36,774 bases of DNA. Source: Trichinella spiralis (lineage: Eukaryota; Nematoda; Enoplea; Trichinellida; Trichinellidae). Below the pieces are notes generated by a model. That model saw nothing but the letters and a program-made list of their open reading frames with translations, was not told the origin of the DNA and ran no database searches. Position 1 is the first letter of the stretch; each line of letters opens with the position of its first letter. Location: NCBI GenBank assembly GCA_000181795.3, contig CM012953.1:3208692-3245465 (forward strand), given 5' to 3'. A program made the translations under genes and the position numbers. Shown here one piece after another: positions 20,110 through 30,599 of this stretch.

Positions 20110-21660
20110 GTGTTGGTTGCACTGACGAAAATGGAACAACTGTTCAAATTTTTCTTGTGAATGGAAAAAAATTGTTCCATCAATTATTGTAATTAATTTC
20201 CAATTACCCATATTTTTTTGTTTTTTAATTTATAAGAAACTAGAAAATTTGGAAATTTTATTATTCTTTTCGAATAATTTCGAATAATTAATTTCAGTAT
20301 ATTGTTCAGTGTATTTTTTTACTATGAGGAGAAAAAATAATTATTTTCATTTTTCAAATTTGACAAACTGAATATTTTCAAAAACAAACAACACAAGCAA
20401 AGAATCGGCTATTGTTGTTTGTTATTCATGCAAGCCGTTGTCAGCATTTGCTTAAAAAACAACAGAAAAAAATAAAATGTTATCAGAAATAATTGGGGAA
20501 TTTGCAATTACATTTCTTTTGGTAAAATTTACACTTAGTAATTATCATTTGATAATATTTAAATTTAAAAGTAAAAAAATGAAAAAATTTTCTTATATTG
20601 TAAATTCCTCCTCCAGTCTGTTGTGTGACCAGTGAATATTATATTATATTGAATGAAAAGTACTTTCTTTATTCGATTTTAAACAATTGTCATGAAAAGT
20701 GCAGCAGCAGAGCAGTCAGAGTTATTATCTATGCAAAAAATTAAACAAACAACATTGTTCATCTATATTAAAAGAAATACATGAAAATTATTTGAGTATT
20801 GGTAAAAATTGAATGAAACAATTTACATTTATTCCAATACAACTAACGATTGTAAATTTAATTTCACATACAAAAAATAAACTCCAATATACAATGATCA
20901 TTGTTTTATAGTTTCTTTTGTAAAAGTGTAATAATATCTTTGAAAAAAGAATAAATATTAAAATAATACTTCAATTTAAATATACCGTTTGTGTGTTGCA
21001 TTTTGGATTATTTTAAAATGCTTTATCGTATTCAAAGCGACAATATTCAATTCAATCATAACTGAACACAGACAGAAAAGGATCATTTTCGCTTTATTAC
21101 GTCATTGAAATTGTCTGATGCAAATAATAAAAATTTCCTCAAAATTCCATTTAATAATAATAATAATTGATATCAAATGCAGTTTCAGTTATTCCAACTT
21201 TTATAATTTTTTATGAATGAAATAATTAATTTTCAAAAAAAAATTATTAAAAATTGGGAATAAGCAAATCTTTTTTTTTCCAAAAATTTAATCATCTTGA
21301 TGAAATTAAAAAAAATTATTTCTTTTTTGAAGTTTATCATAGAATTTATAAAATCATTTCATATACAGATATCATCTCAGGAAATGAAACAATCGTTAAT
21401 AATATCTTCATAATTTCAATTAAATTGTTTTTTCTTTGCATTTTACGCTTGTCATATAATTCATGCAAGTTAAAAAAAATTTCAAAAGTAAGTTGAAATA
21501 TTTGAAATAATCAATTAGAAGAAATGGATAAAGAATGTTGAAATAATAATTGCAGTAGTTGTTTTATGAAAAGAAAAACAAATTTTTTATTTTTCAAAAA
21601 TAATAATTCATCATTTATCAAGATGAGATATGAATTTTCTCAGAATTGTATTTGTATATT
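20110..21660. other. AT-rich intergenic stretch
   Basis: I see no gene, RNA gene or transposon here. The open frames are short and of random composition. It contains the 3'UTR of the PP1-like gene, with no distinct polyadenylation site that I would defend. Confidence 0.5.
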
Positions 21661-21669
21661 ATTGTGACG

Positions 21670-22190
21670 TTTGAATATTATTGAGGTGACGTGTGTCGAA
21701 GGTTCCAAATTTACACTTGCATCCTACTCGGCCACCTGTTGCTGATAGTGGAACTGATATTTGTTGACACAACGGCGTACTCAAAGTAAACAAGCCTAGC
21801 CGCCGCTAACAAAAGCCCCAATTGCCGCCCCTACCTCCTGCTCGACAAAGCTTATATATATATATACACATATATATATATACATATATATGAAAATTGT
21901 TAACAATTACAAGATGGCGTGGCGGCGGCAAATCGCCCGCCACCTGGTTTATGTTAAATTTTCTACCTGCGTCGATTGTGATTGGTTCTCGTCCACGATC
22001 TTAAGCCGAAATAAGCCGTCTCAACAGTCAGTCAGTGCAGTTCACCAAAGCTGGTGGCAAAGGTCGTGAGGATTCTAAGTAGTAGTGCCGCAGGTCACGG
22101 TATTTCAAGTCACCTGCTCTCTGCTACTTAAGATTCTTACCACCTCTATCTACTCGTCGTCGTCATTCACTGCAAAATTCAATTCCACTC
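21670..22190. promoter_or_regulatory. GC-rich promoter-like island without an assigned gene
   Basis: An abrupt rise in GC content lies in a 3.7-kb AT-rich desert. It contains three CACCTG E-box hexamers (21733-21738, 21941-21946, 22111-22116), a GAGGTGACGTG stretch near 21684, an inverted CCAAT box (GTGATTGGTTCTC, near 21980) and a TATATA-rich run at 21853-21891. A GTAAGC donor-like site follows an ATG at about 22249. The only other gene-related island of this type in the window is upstream of troponin I. No coding sequence for a gene starting here was found on either strand. Confidence 0.45.
21853..21891. repeat. (TA)n/(TACA) microsatellite inside the GC-rich island
   Basis: Interrupted TATATA run with ACACA and ACAT breaks, between two GC-rich halves of the island. 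Confidence 0.9.
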
Positions 22191-23795
22191 ACAAATTTAT
22201 GCATACATATATTTTTTTTCTTTTTCTATCCCATCTATCTAAATTTTATGGTAAGCTAAATAATATGATATTAATAATCATCACCATATGCTATTGTCAT
22301 AAATATTTAATTAAAAGTACATTTAAACTATTAATAAAGCATCTTAATTTCAACTATATATATATATATATATAATATATATATATATAGTTTATTTGAT
22401 TTTTGTTATAATGATTGTAAAAAATGTAAAACGTTCAACAAATTCAAATTCATCTCAAATAAGAAAATGTCAAAATTTTACGTTGACATTCAACATGCGC
22501 AAATAAATATCTTTTAATCATTTTCATACTTCAGTTAATTGGCATTTATTAAGATTAAATTTTTGCAAAATGAAAAATTTTCAAAAATCAATTTGTATTT
22601 TTCTTCTTTACTATTCTATCTTACAACAAATTCGTTGATTTCAACAACAATGCCTGAGGAGAGAAATATCAAGTGGGAAAGAGAGAGAGTGAATTATGCA
22701 AATCTTTTCTCTTATCTCATTTGTTTCATAATAATTTATTACTGAAGAAAATTTATAAATGTTGAAAAAAAGAAATTGAAAAGTCGATTGAATATTGTAA
22801 AGTTGAAATTCATTTTTAAAACACATATATAAATTGAAGCTAAAAATAAAAATATAATAATTTCCATTCCTTTTTATTTCTCAATTATAATTATTGAATG
22901 AGCCAAATTTTCTACTTTCCAGCAGAACTAAATTTGAATTATATAAATTTCTGAATTATTATCATTTATTCTATTTACGTTGTGAATTGTAAAGTTAAAA
23001 TAGAAGAAACCAATCCAAGAAATTGTCAATATTTCTTTTTTTTATTTAAGCATTTTCTCAACGATTCATAAAACGTTTCTTGCTAGCATCACTGAATGGT
23101 GTATAAATTTTCATGACCACAGTAAATAATAATAACAATCATAATAGAAATGCAGTTGATTCATTCATGCATACCATGTTATTGAAAATAAAGAACTGTT
23201 GTTTAATAATGTCATCATCATATTCTTCTATTTTTTATGATGCGCAGCATGATCGTTTAGTTCTTTGTCTGAAATGTACAATCAACAACTGTGTTGGCTT
23301 AGCAAGAACAAGCAGGCGGGTAAACAAATTGTTAGCTTTAACAGGCAGTTAGTTTAATTTGCACAACTGGAATCTGATTGAAGCAGGTGATTTTGCCTTA
23401 GTTGAACTGGCCACGAATTCTTGCTGTACAAATAAATGATTTTAAATTGTAACCTTCACTTGCAAAGGTTACTGATTTGGGCACGTCACATAAAAATTTA
23501 CCATAATCCAAAATACTGCATACTGAAAATTTATAAATTTTCAAAAATAATGCTTCTGCTATTTTCAGTCACTTGAAAAAATTGTAAAATACAGTAATCG
23601 ATCTTTATTTTCTTTTATTATTTACAGTTTTTGAATAACAGCAACGACAAAAATACTTTCTCAAATAAGTTTATTTCAAAAAAATCAATTTTGTTCAGTA
23701 AAATAAATTATAATTGATTACAATCATCATGCTAAATCGTACGCATTATTTGTTATCGTTTGTATTTCAATAATTTATGTACTGTGCCGTATCGA
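22191..23795. other. AT-rich stretch downstream of troponin I
   Basis: No gene recognised. A (TA)n run lies at 22354-22390. I looked on the minus strand for a fourth troponin I cassette (an exon opening with a KF codon pair after an acceptor, followed by a PEW-type terminal exon) and saw none. Confidence 0.45.
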
Positions 23796-23830
23796 TTATT
23801 ATTACTATTATTATTATTATTATTATTATT
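23796..23830. repeat. (TTA)n microsatellite at the end of troponin I cassette C
   Basis: A trinucleotide run of about ten units. It includes the stop codon of the most distal troponin I terminal exon (stop at 23826-23828), so the 3'UTR of that isoform begins in the repeat. Confidence 0.9.
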
Positions 23831-24166
23831 TCTTCGCCCATTCAGGTTCATTTCCTTCTTTCTAAAATACAAATTAAAAATAAACACAATTTTTCTTTAT
23901 AATAAATATATAAATTAATATTATTTCTCATATATTGTGAAAGGGAAAAAATTTTTTCTTTAATAATACAGTGATTAATTAAAGTCTGTACTTATTATCC
24001 GATTTTGAAATGAAATATCAAAGATACCTTTACAGATATTAATTGATACACACAAACGCATACCTCTTTCAAAACGTCATCAACTGAAAATTTGTTTGAT
24101 TGTACTGATTTCAGCTGACTTCTGTAATCCGGCTGCTGTTTATTAATTATTTCTAATTTTGCGAAT
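23826..24166 (-). CDS. Troponin I cassette C (distal C-terminal module)
   Basis: Exon 24166-24064 enters in the same phase as A and B and reads [19 protein letters not shown], then FSVDDVLKE. Exon 23861-23826 reads [11 protein letters not shown] and stops, recovering the P-E-W motif. In its first exon DYRSQL replaces the usual FR..L core, so this is the most diverged module. Because each module's first exon starts in phase 2 and ends in phase 0, two modules cannot be joined in frame. This supports mutually exclusive use. Confidence 0.87.
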
Positions 24167-27100
24167 CTATAACAAAAAGATAAATATCACAAGTGGAAAT
24201 AAAATAGTGCAAAAAATTTGCAACACGCACAGCTTACTTGAATGATCAAAACAAAAAAATTACCAATGAAAATTTTCTCCACCACAAGGAAAAAGCCCAC
24301 AACCACAACCGGCACCATCACCGCAAAGGAAAATTATTCTTTCGGTATTTTCATTTGCGCAAAGGGAAAAAATTTTTCCACAAGAAAGCATGCATTTTTC
24401 AATGGATATCATTTTAATAGCTTATCTCTGACTAACTTTTTTCTCAAAAATATTTCAATAATAAAATTGCCTAATCAAAACTGCTGAAACAGTTGATTAT
24501 TTAAAAAAAATTAAAATTTTCAAATATGTAAATCCAATTAAAGCCATTCTGCCATATATATATATATATATATATGTATGTGTATACGCTTTTTTGAGAA
24601 GTTTTATTCTTCCACTTCCACGTCGGCGTTTTTCTTCTCCTAAGAAGAAGAAGAAAAAGAAGAAGAATATCCAGTTTGAATGTCAATTTTTGTGAAAAGA
24701 AAAATATGAAGAAAAAAAACAAAAATAAAAAAATATTTTTAAATTAATTTTAAAAAAGCACCACCTCTTTTTTATCAATCTTCAACGCATCCAAGTTCCA
24801 CTTATCCGTCTTGACTTGGCGTAAATTTTCGCGGAAATTTATCTGTTCAGCGGGTTTCTTGTGATATTTAGAGAATCTAATAAAAAATAATAAAACAAAA
24901 AGAAACTGCTCTGCTGTAGCATAATTTTGTCCAAGCAAAACAAACAAACAGACAAACAAACAAACAAAACAAACAACCAAACAAACAAACAAAACCAAAC
25001 GGGGAATAGAATTGTTTTTTATAAAAAACAAGTAATCGCAAGCATAAATAAAACTGGTAGCAAAAAATGCACAACTCAAACCGTTGTCCAAACTTGTATG
25101 AACATTTTTTGCATTTCGCAGATATGATTATTATTATTATTATGACCGTAGTATATTTACTTTAAACATTACTAGCTAAAAAAGGAAAAAAAAATTCTAG
25201 CCGTTACGAGAACACGAGATGGTTGATTGTAAGATACTGATAGATAGATAGATGGATCTGGTGAGCGAAGAAGCAAAGATGAATGGCGAATTTTTGTTGC
25301 TCGAAATTCTACACTTTTATAGCAGCAGTGGAAGAAAAATTATGAAAAGAAAAATGATAATTTAGAAAGAAAAATTGAGTCAAAAGAAAACAGGGAGAAC
25401 ATCGCTTTGTAGTAAGTAGATTTTCTCTTTGAACGGATTCTTGATCGGCAATTTATTTTTTGTTCAATGAGCATCAATTGAATCCGATGCACGGGTAAGC
25501 ATACGTTCGCCTTTCTTTCCCACGGCCCATTCAGGCGCTTTCTGAAGAGCAAGAAAATACATGTTTTCAACAAACTGCAATTAAACTGTTCGATCCGCTG
25601 CACAATTTTACACAAACATACAGTAGACCTGCGACGAGCATTCAAATTTTTTTTACATAAGACAAAACAACCAATCAAATGGCGATGCCAAAAAAATACA
25701 CACCTCTTCTTTTTCTTTTTTCAATTCTTCAGTGACATCTTTTTTGACAATTTTTAAATTTGCCCGGAAGTCGACCTTTTCTTCTTTCTTCGCCGCAAAC
25801 TTTTTAAATCTGCACGAGTCGAATTTCAAAAATTAAGTAAATAAAACAACAAATAAACAAACAAAACTTCGTCCCAGTTGACAAATGTAACACAATTGTG
25901 TTTGTACCTAAGCAAGAAGCTCTAAAAACAAAACAACAGAAAGAAAGAAAGCAAGCTGAAAAAGCTTTTCTCAAATCTATTCCATAACTATGCGGCTGCC
26001 TGGATTATTATTTTTATTAGCTATTCAACAACCTTTGGCGTGATGTTCACAACAAATGCTAAGCTGTTTATATACAAGCTTGTGATGACGTGATGTTATT
26101 TTCCATTTTCAAATGCAGCAGTTCAAGACAGCAGTGTTAGCTGATTGTAAATCGAAGACTTAATTATGTGGATGTATAGGCAAAAAAAAGAAAAGCGAGC
26201 TTACACACGTACATACGCACACACACACACACACACATACACACACGTTGTAAATAAATTCGACAAACTATATATATATATGTATGTATTGACATAGCTA
26301 TTACTCACAAATTTGACAATTCTTTTATTCAAAGTTTTAAACATGCAATAACTATGCAATAAGGCAGTTGAAAACTGTTTAAAAAACTGAATTCCATTTA
26401 TTAAACTGAAAATTAAATATCATTATTAATTATAATTAAAATAATAAAAAACAGAAAACTCAGTTTTCTGTAATAAACTAAAACATATACAAATATCAGG
26501 AGAGCATCATGCTTAACATGCTGTTATAGCAGAAATGTTGTACATTTGCATTTCACTTACTTGTTGTCGTATTTGGAAACTTTCTTCAATGTAGGCTTGA
26601 CGCTGCAATTTGAAAATAATAAAAAGAAAAATCCATATAATTATTTTTTATTTTTTTAAATTATAACTTACAATTTTCCGCGCAAATCGTTCACTTGAAT
26701 TGTCAGTTCGTTGATCTAAAAAATAAAAACATATTTTTAATCCTAAACATCAAAAAAATTATACAGTAAAAATTTACTTCAAAATCTTTTTGTCGAACTG
26801 AATATTCTAAATCATATTTCAGTTCTTCCAATTCGGCAATCCTCTTCACAAATTGACTTGCAATTTTTTCCAATTCACCTAAAGCAAAACCGTTCATATT
26901 TTTATAAATTATTACGCAAACATAAGTTGTATTATCAAATAAGGTGACATGTTTTTAAATCAGAAGACAAAAAGAGAAAGTGAAATAAACACATTCACAA
27001 TGTGAATAATATTGATCTGATCAAATGCAGTGAACTGAAATAAACAAATCATCTTCAAATTGATAAACACGTCAATCAAAAATTTATGAATTATGATTTA

Positions 27101-27897
27101 GAAAAAAATTTACATTAAATAAAACATGAAAAAAAGGAAGAATTTCTTACTTTGATTGTTGATGCTGTCGACGTCAGGCAAAGGTATGATTCGTTCTTGA
27201 AGTATGCGTTGACGTTCTTGCTCTTTCAACAGCTGTTGTTGTTTCAAATCTTCAGCAGCCTTTTTCATCAACAGTTGCTGCAAATTCAAATCATGTTTAT
27301 CAAATTACAACAAGCAACACAACACAACTTTCTAATCACTTAAAAACACTCCTTTCTTATCTCAACTTTTCAATCATCATATGCAGTTTTTATTTTAAAA
27401 AAATTTTTACAACATTTTCAAAATAAATACTTTCTCTTCTTCAAAAATAATATGCAAATTTACAATCTCATCTTACACGCAATTTTTTCTTCCGTTCCGG
27501 TGTGAGAAAACCTTTTTTAGCTTTTTTAGCTCGTCCGGCTTCTTCCAAACGCTTTCGTACTTCTGCTTTTTTTCGTTCACGTTCCTCACGCTTACGTCGA
27601 GCATCCTGCAGAAAAATATGCATAATTTTAAATTTTTTCAATAATTCATACTAAGACAAGACCAAAGAAAAAAAAATTATAAAATTACTTCTTCTTCATC
27701 GTCTTCCACTTGAGCACCTCCATATCTGTAATGACGGTCAGGAATTTCGACGTAAGCTAAATCCTCTTCTTCTTCCTCCCTTTTATAATATCTGCACAAA
27801 TATCAAAATTTTTTATTACACACCCATTCATTCGTTCAATTTTTAATCATTTAACACAAACTTACTTTCTGTTCGAGTTAACGTCTTCGTCAAACAT
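23826..27897 (-). CDS. TNI: Troponin I with three alternative C-terminal modules
   Basis: Inhibitory subunit of the troponin complex on muscle thin filaments. It holds actin-tropomyosin off until calcium binds troponin C. Constitutive coding exons: 27897-27866 (start [10 protein letters not shown]), 27791-27689, 27605-27477, 27277-27151, 26878-26778, 26715-26672, 26602-26561. Family segments in order are an acidic N-terminal extension (about 45 residues), [14 protein letters not shown] (TnC-binding), [15 protein letters not shown] (TnT-binding coiled coil), NDLRGKF and the inhibitory [13 protein letters not shown]. After residue 192 the gene can enter one of three exon pairs (cassettes A, B, C). 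Predicted proteins are 253, 241 or 238 residues. All constitutive junctions agree in phase. The start ATG lies in an exon whose 5'UTR part begins at 27940. Confidence 0.95.
24604..24876 (-). CDS. Troponin I cassette B (middle C-terminal module)
   Basis: Exon 24876-24765 enters in the same phase as cassette A and reads [18 protein letters not shown], then [17 protein letters not shown]. Exon 24639-24604 reads [11 protein letters not shown] and stops. This acidic tail lacks the P-E-W motif of A and C, though a W sits earlier in the first exon. The stop codon is part of an AATAAA (plus-strand TTTATT, 24603-24608), so coding end and polyadenylation signal overlap. Acceptor and donor sites are clean. 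Confidence 0.88.
24935..25000. repeat. (CAAA)n tract between troponin I cassettes A and B
   Basis: Some fifteen interrupted CAAA units with one CAGA. It lies just upstream (in gene direction) of the cassette B acceptor, within the intron that separates the A terminal exon from cassette B. Confidence 0.85.
25464..25809 (-). CDS. Troponin I cassette A (proximal C-terminal module)
   Basis: Exon 25809-25704 completes a Lys codon and reads [19 protein letters not shown], then a charged EELKKEKEE end. Exon 25541-25464 reads [13 protein letters not shown] and stops after 25 residues. This pair most resembles the usual arthropod and nematode troponin I tail, with its FNFR/VDFR switch region and P(E/D)W motif. 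A TTTATT on the plus strand (AATAAA for this gene) lies at 25452-25457, six bases after the stop. It would allow transcripts to end here. Confidence 0.9.
26217..26246. repeat. (CA)n microsatellite in troponin I intron
   Basis: A dinucleotide run with one TA break in the roughly 750-bp intron between the last constitutive exon and cassette A. It reads (TG)n on the transcribed strand. A (TA)n run follows at about 26270. Confidence 0.85.
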
Positions 27898-29560
27898 CCT
27901 TTTTCTTATAACTTTTACAACTAACTGGCAGTAAACAAAACTGAAAAACGTTCACCATTAAAATTCAACAATTCCACACGTTAATGGATTATTATTTGAA
28001 AAAACTTTTGCTTCATTCTTTTTTTTTATTATATATTCATACTTCACGTTGAGACAAAATATATACTGCATACTTCCTCAAACATACGTCACACTGTTCA
28101 TTCATTATTTAATATTTTTTTCTGTAAAGCTGTTTCTTCCTCTTTTTTATTTAAATAATTACATAACAAAATCATAAAAATTTATTATTAATAAATAAAT
28201 TTACATGAACAATTTCATGTTTTCTAACTTTTCCAATTCTCCTAACATTGAACAATTAGTTAAAATAATTTTAAAAAATAGGTAGCAAAACTTGAAAACA
28301 ACTTCAATTTTTCAAATAAATAAAAAATTATTTTCATACATAATTTTTCTTCTTACTGTAATTTAACTGCGTGAGTTCAATTTAGGTGAACTGATGAATT
28401 AACGACGATCTGTGTGAAATTGTTTTGGTTGGAATAAATACTGAACGGAATTGACTAGAAAATTTTCGCTTTTCTATTATAATCGAAAGCTTAAAATCGA
28501 AGACAATTCATCATCAACACTTTCCATGAGATGATGTATTTGCAATGCACTACTTTTGCACGTTGTTTATTATATAACATCAACAGCCTACTTAATATAT
28601 TCAAATTGATACCTGATATATATCACACGTGATTTGTTAAATTTTAATAAAACGCCATTGGGAAGAAATACCTTACAAATTGAAGAAAATATTGATTTAG
28701 AAAAAGAACTGCACATTAAATGTTATCAAAGAGCATACAATGGTGTATTAAAAATAACAAGTGGACGAGTTGTAGTTGGACACAAATGTTTAGCATATTT
28801 ATTTCTAATCTGAAACTTGAAACGAATAAAAAAATTCAATTCAACAGCAAAATGTTACAACTTGCTCAAAATGTACGTTGTTAATAAAATTATCAGTGAA
28901 AAATAATTACTAACAAATAGTAATCAATCAGGTCAGTGAATCTAAAATGAAAATGAACACCGTTATGATCATCCATGTTAAAAATTTTGTTTTTGATAAC
29001 TTTCTTTTTAACAAACTTATTATTCATATCACCTGACAACGTGGAAAAGTATGAAAATTACTGTAACCTAGAATAAACAAAAAACAAACAAGCAAACAAC
29101 TTTATCATAATATAAACAAAGTGACAAAAAGAATGCAGGTCAAATAGCTGTTTAGTTAGTTTAATATTTATAATTTTTTTAAATAAATAATAATTTGTTC
29201 AATGAAATGTTCGCTATATTAAATTTATTACCCAAGCCTATTAAACTTGTATTATAATTAAAAAAATAAAGATTTAAAACAAGGGACAAAAAGAAGGATG
29301 AAAAATAAAATTTTATCAAACAATGTATAATGTTATCAATGAATTTGAAATTATTGAATATTAAAAATGAAAAATATTACCTTTTTGCTGATAAGAGTTA
29401 TAGAGGGTGGAAAAGTTTGGAAAAGAAATGAGACGAGTGGAGTTGAGATTGGTGGAGTGAAGGGAAATAAAATTCGTAGCGTAGCGTTAGTTTCGTGAAG
29501 CGGTGAAGTTCGTATAGTTGCTGCCAGCTGGTTAGCTTTCAATCTTTATTTTTATTTGTT
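27898..29560 (-). promoter_or_regulatory. Troponin I 5'UTR, first intron and promoter-proximal region
   Basis: A 5'UTR segment (27940-27898) precedes the ATG, after a TTTTTCAG acceptor. A good donor (AAAAAG|GTAATA, intron starting at 29380) marks the end of a probable noncoding exon 1 at about 29381-29535, giving a first intron of about 1.44 kb. A palindromic TTATAA at 29559-29564 lies roughly where a TATA box would for a start near 29530. A CAGCTG E-box is at 29525-29530. The intron itself is AT-rich and shows no gene. First introns commonly hold muscle enhancers, but nothing specific is visible here. Confidence 0.5.
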
Positions 29561-29600
29561 ATAAGAGTGCCAGCTAACAACTAACCAACTAAAACTGCCT

Positions 29601-29775
29601 AGAAGAAGAAGAAGAAGAAGAAGAAGAAAGCTTGCTAGCCGTCTGTTGCGCTAGTTGGGCTGCTTGGAAACACGTCAGCAACTAGCCAACGTTTTTCAAC
29701 GACAACTTTCTAATACTTCATTGAAATAAATAAATATATATCTGCCTGCCTGCCTGCCTGCCTGCTTGCTTGCCT
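29601..29775. repeat. (GAA)n and (CTGC)n repeats upstream of troponin I
   Basis: A (GAA)n run at 29601-29630 and a (CTGC)n tetranucleotide run at 29741-29775 lie within the GC-richer block upstream of the presumed troponin I start. The remainder up to about 30600 is AT-rich with no gene seen. Confidence 0.85.
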
Positions 29776-30599
29776 GTCACCCTGAACATGCTACACTTCA
29801 AAACTTCATCCTACTATGCTTTGCATTATAATTTCGTAAGCAACGCGTGTGAAACTAAACATAGCTTTGGACTATAATCATCATTGGCTGGCTGGCTGTT
29901 AGCCAGCCAAATGGAAATAATAGCAAAATCAACTAGCTTTCTGGTCAGCGCCTCCTCTGTTTTCCGCTATTGACAACACAAAAACAGCCGTGCAAAATTT
30001 ATACAACGTAGTAATAAATGTCAAAATTCTCTACATTCAATAGTTAAAATTCCCTCAATTCATAATTGCCGCTGATTTCCGCTTGCGTAATATTTTTCAT
30101 TTTTTCCAACACATCTGTAATATTTTTTTCCATAATTTCTAATTTTAAAATATCAAATATAAATAACAATTTTAATAATAAATGATTTATTTACTTATTT
30201 ATTTTTGAAAAAAAACTGACTGCGTTGAATGCATACTGAAGAAATTATAAAACTTGAAATCTGTATTATTAAATCTACTGCAACGATCATAATCAAGACA
30301 TTTTATAATATTTTAACAATTTTGTTTCATATGCTTAATTTTTTTTATATTTTCAAAATTCCTTTCCTTTTTTAAAAATCATCTTTTACAATTTTTGCTG
30401 TAAATTATCAGCTATTAGATGCTATTACAATCTGTTTTTTAGGGACTATTTTTGCGTTACGATCTCTTATCGGTTGAAAATGATTACAGTATGATTCGAT
30501 GTCAAAAACATTCTTTTCATTAGTCTTTACAAAGTGCGATTCCATTTGCTAATAATTCCTAATTGTGAATGGCTGCAATATTACGGGCTTCATTGCTTA

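Noticed and set aside
22085-22375. Plus-strand open frame beginning in the GC-rich island
   Set aside because: No ATG start in the GC-rich part, low-complexity hydrophobic end in AT repeats, and no family resemblance.
20110-23795. Fourth troponin I cassette in the downstream desert
   Set aside because: No minus-strand segment with acceptor, KF opening, FR..L-like core and donor was found.
24501-25091. Minus-strand open frames with FLFVLLLF- and [12 protein letters not shown] runs near 24.5-25.1 kb
   Set aside because: These arise from simple repeats, (CAAA)n and (GAA)n, in troponin I introns; only the short spliced exons there match the family.
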